A DNA stretch of 64,000 nucleotides from Glaciecola sp964446865 (GTDB taxonomy: Bacteria; Pseudomonadota; Gammaproteobacteria; Enterobacterales; Alteromonadaceae): assembly GCA_964446865.1 (NCBI GenBank), contig CAYURD010000007.1, positions 1 to 64,000 on the forward strand, written 5' to 3'. Shown piece after piece: positions 63,852 to 64,000 of this stretch. The first letter of the stretch is position 1. The number at the start of each line of letters is the position of its first letter. The notes under the pieces are model-generated. The model searched no databases. It was not told the origin of the DNA and saw nothing but the letters and a program-made list of their open reading frames with translations. The translations under genes and the position numbers were made by a program.

Positions 63852-64000
63852 TGACCCTAAGGGCGCGGGTGTCGGTGTTGGTGTTGGCGTCGGCGTCGGT
63901 GTAGGTGTAGGCGTCGGTGTTGGCGTCGCTGTTCCCCAAGGTCAAGCCGGAGGTGCACAACCACCGCCCCCACCACCACAAGACGCAATTAATGTAACAG
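63852..64000 (-). other. Upstream part of the GH86 gene: lipobox and TP-rich linker, with in-frame TGA
   Basis: Reading the minus strand in the GH86 frame from the window edge gives VTLIASCGGGGGG, a lipobox with glycine tether, then CAPPA, TGA (63942-63944), PWGTA and a Thr-Pro repeat linker running into the catalytic domain. The frame is open on both sides of the stop. Either the gene is broken here, or the TGA is a sequence error in a low-complexity stretch. The 5' end lies outside the window. Confidence 0.75.

Overview
The window reads as a chromosomal segment of a marine gammaproteobacterium of the Alteromonadales (Paraglaciecola, Catenovulum or Alteromonas-like). The reasons are the rhlB-gppA and ubiE-ubiJ-ubiB neighbourhoods, the pairing of a TonB-dependent receptor with a tryptophan-halogenase-type flavoprotein, NagP/FucP-type sugar permeases, and moderate-to-low G+C with AT-rich intergenic DNA. 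It is a draft scaffold with one 100-N gap at 17083-17182.

Layout. 1-12 kb is housekeeping: RNA helicase and pppGpp phosphatase, ubiquinone synthesis, a base-excision glycosylase, oligopeptidase A, glutathione reductase and a periplasmic binding-like protein. 12-17 kb holds a type II toxin-antitoxin pair, an N-acetylglucosamine cassette (nagA-nagP), interspersed repeats and a PfkB sugar kinase. 17-19.7 kb is a poorly conserved island of small orphan genes, one apparently broken, plus a scaffold gap in tandem repeats. 19.7-21.5 kb has a DUF1080 lipoprotein and the HtpX protease. 21.8-31.1 kb is a nitrate-assimilation operon: ABC transporter, porin, NasA, a TrpD2-like protein and MobA, preceded by a terminator-type leader. 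AzoR follows.

31.9-64 kb is one large polysaccharide utilisation region. It carries a GH86 agarase/porphyranase-type enzyme, a GH2 beta-galactosidase, an S1 sulfatase, a TonB-dependent receptor, a surface carbohydrate-binding lipoprotein, an AraC regulator, a RhaM-type mutarotase, a FucP-type permease and a catabolic set (L-galactose dehydrogenase-like aldo-keto reductase, sugar lactonase, LgoD-like L-galactonate dehydrogenase, UxaA altronate dehydratase). Together these suggest depolymerisation of porphyran or agar and use of the released L-galactose through L-galactonate and tagaturonate/altronate to 2-keto-3-deoxygluconate. The tagaturonate reductase and the enzyme that would free L-galactose from oligosaccharides are not in the window.

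The least explained part is a tightly coupled four-gene operon at 46.9-54.2 kb: a DUF2231 membrane protein with cytochrome and LRR domains, a beta-propeller protein, a large PSCyt1-DUF1549-LamG-DUF1553 lipoprotein, and a DUF1501 protein. These families are typical of Planctomycetes. Here they are embedded in a gammaproteobacterial polysaccharide locus and look like an extracytoplasmic redox module of unknown chemistry. The GH86 gene at the window edge has an in-frame stop between its lipoprotein leader and its catalytic domain.
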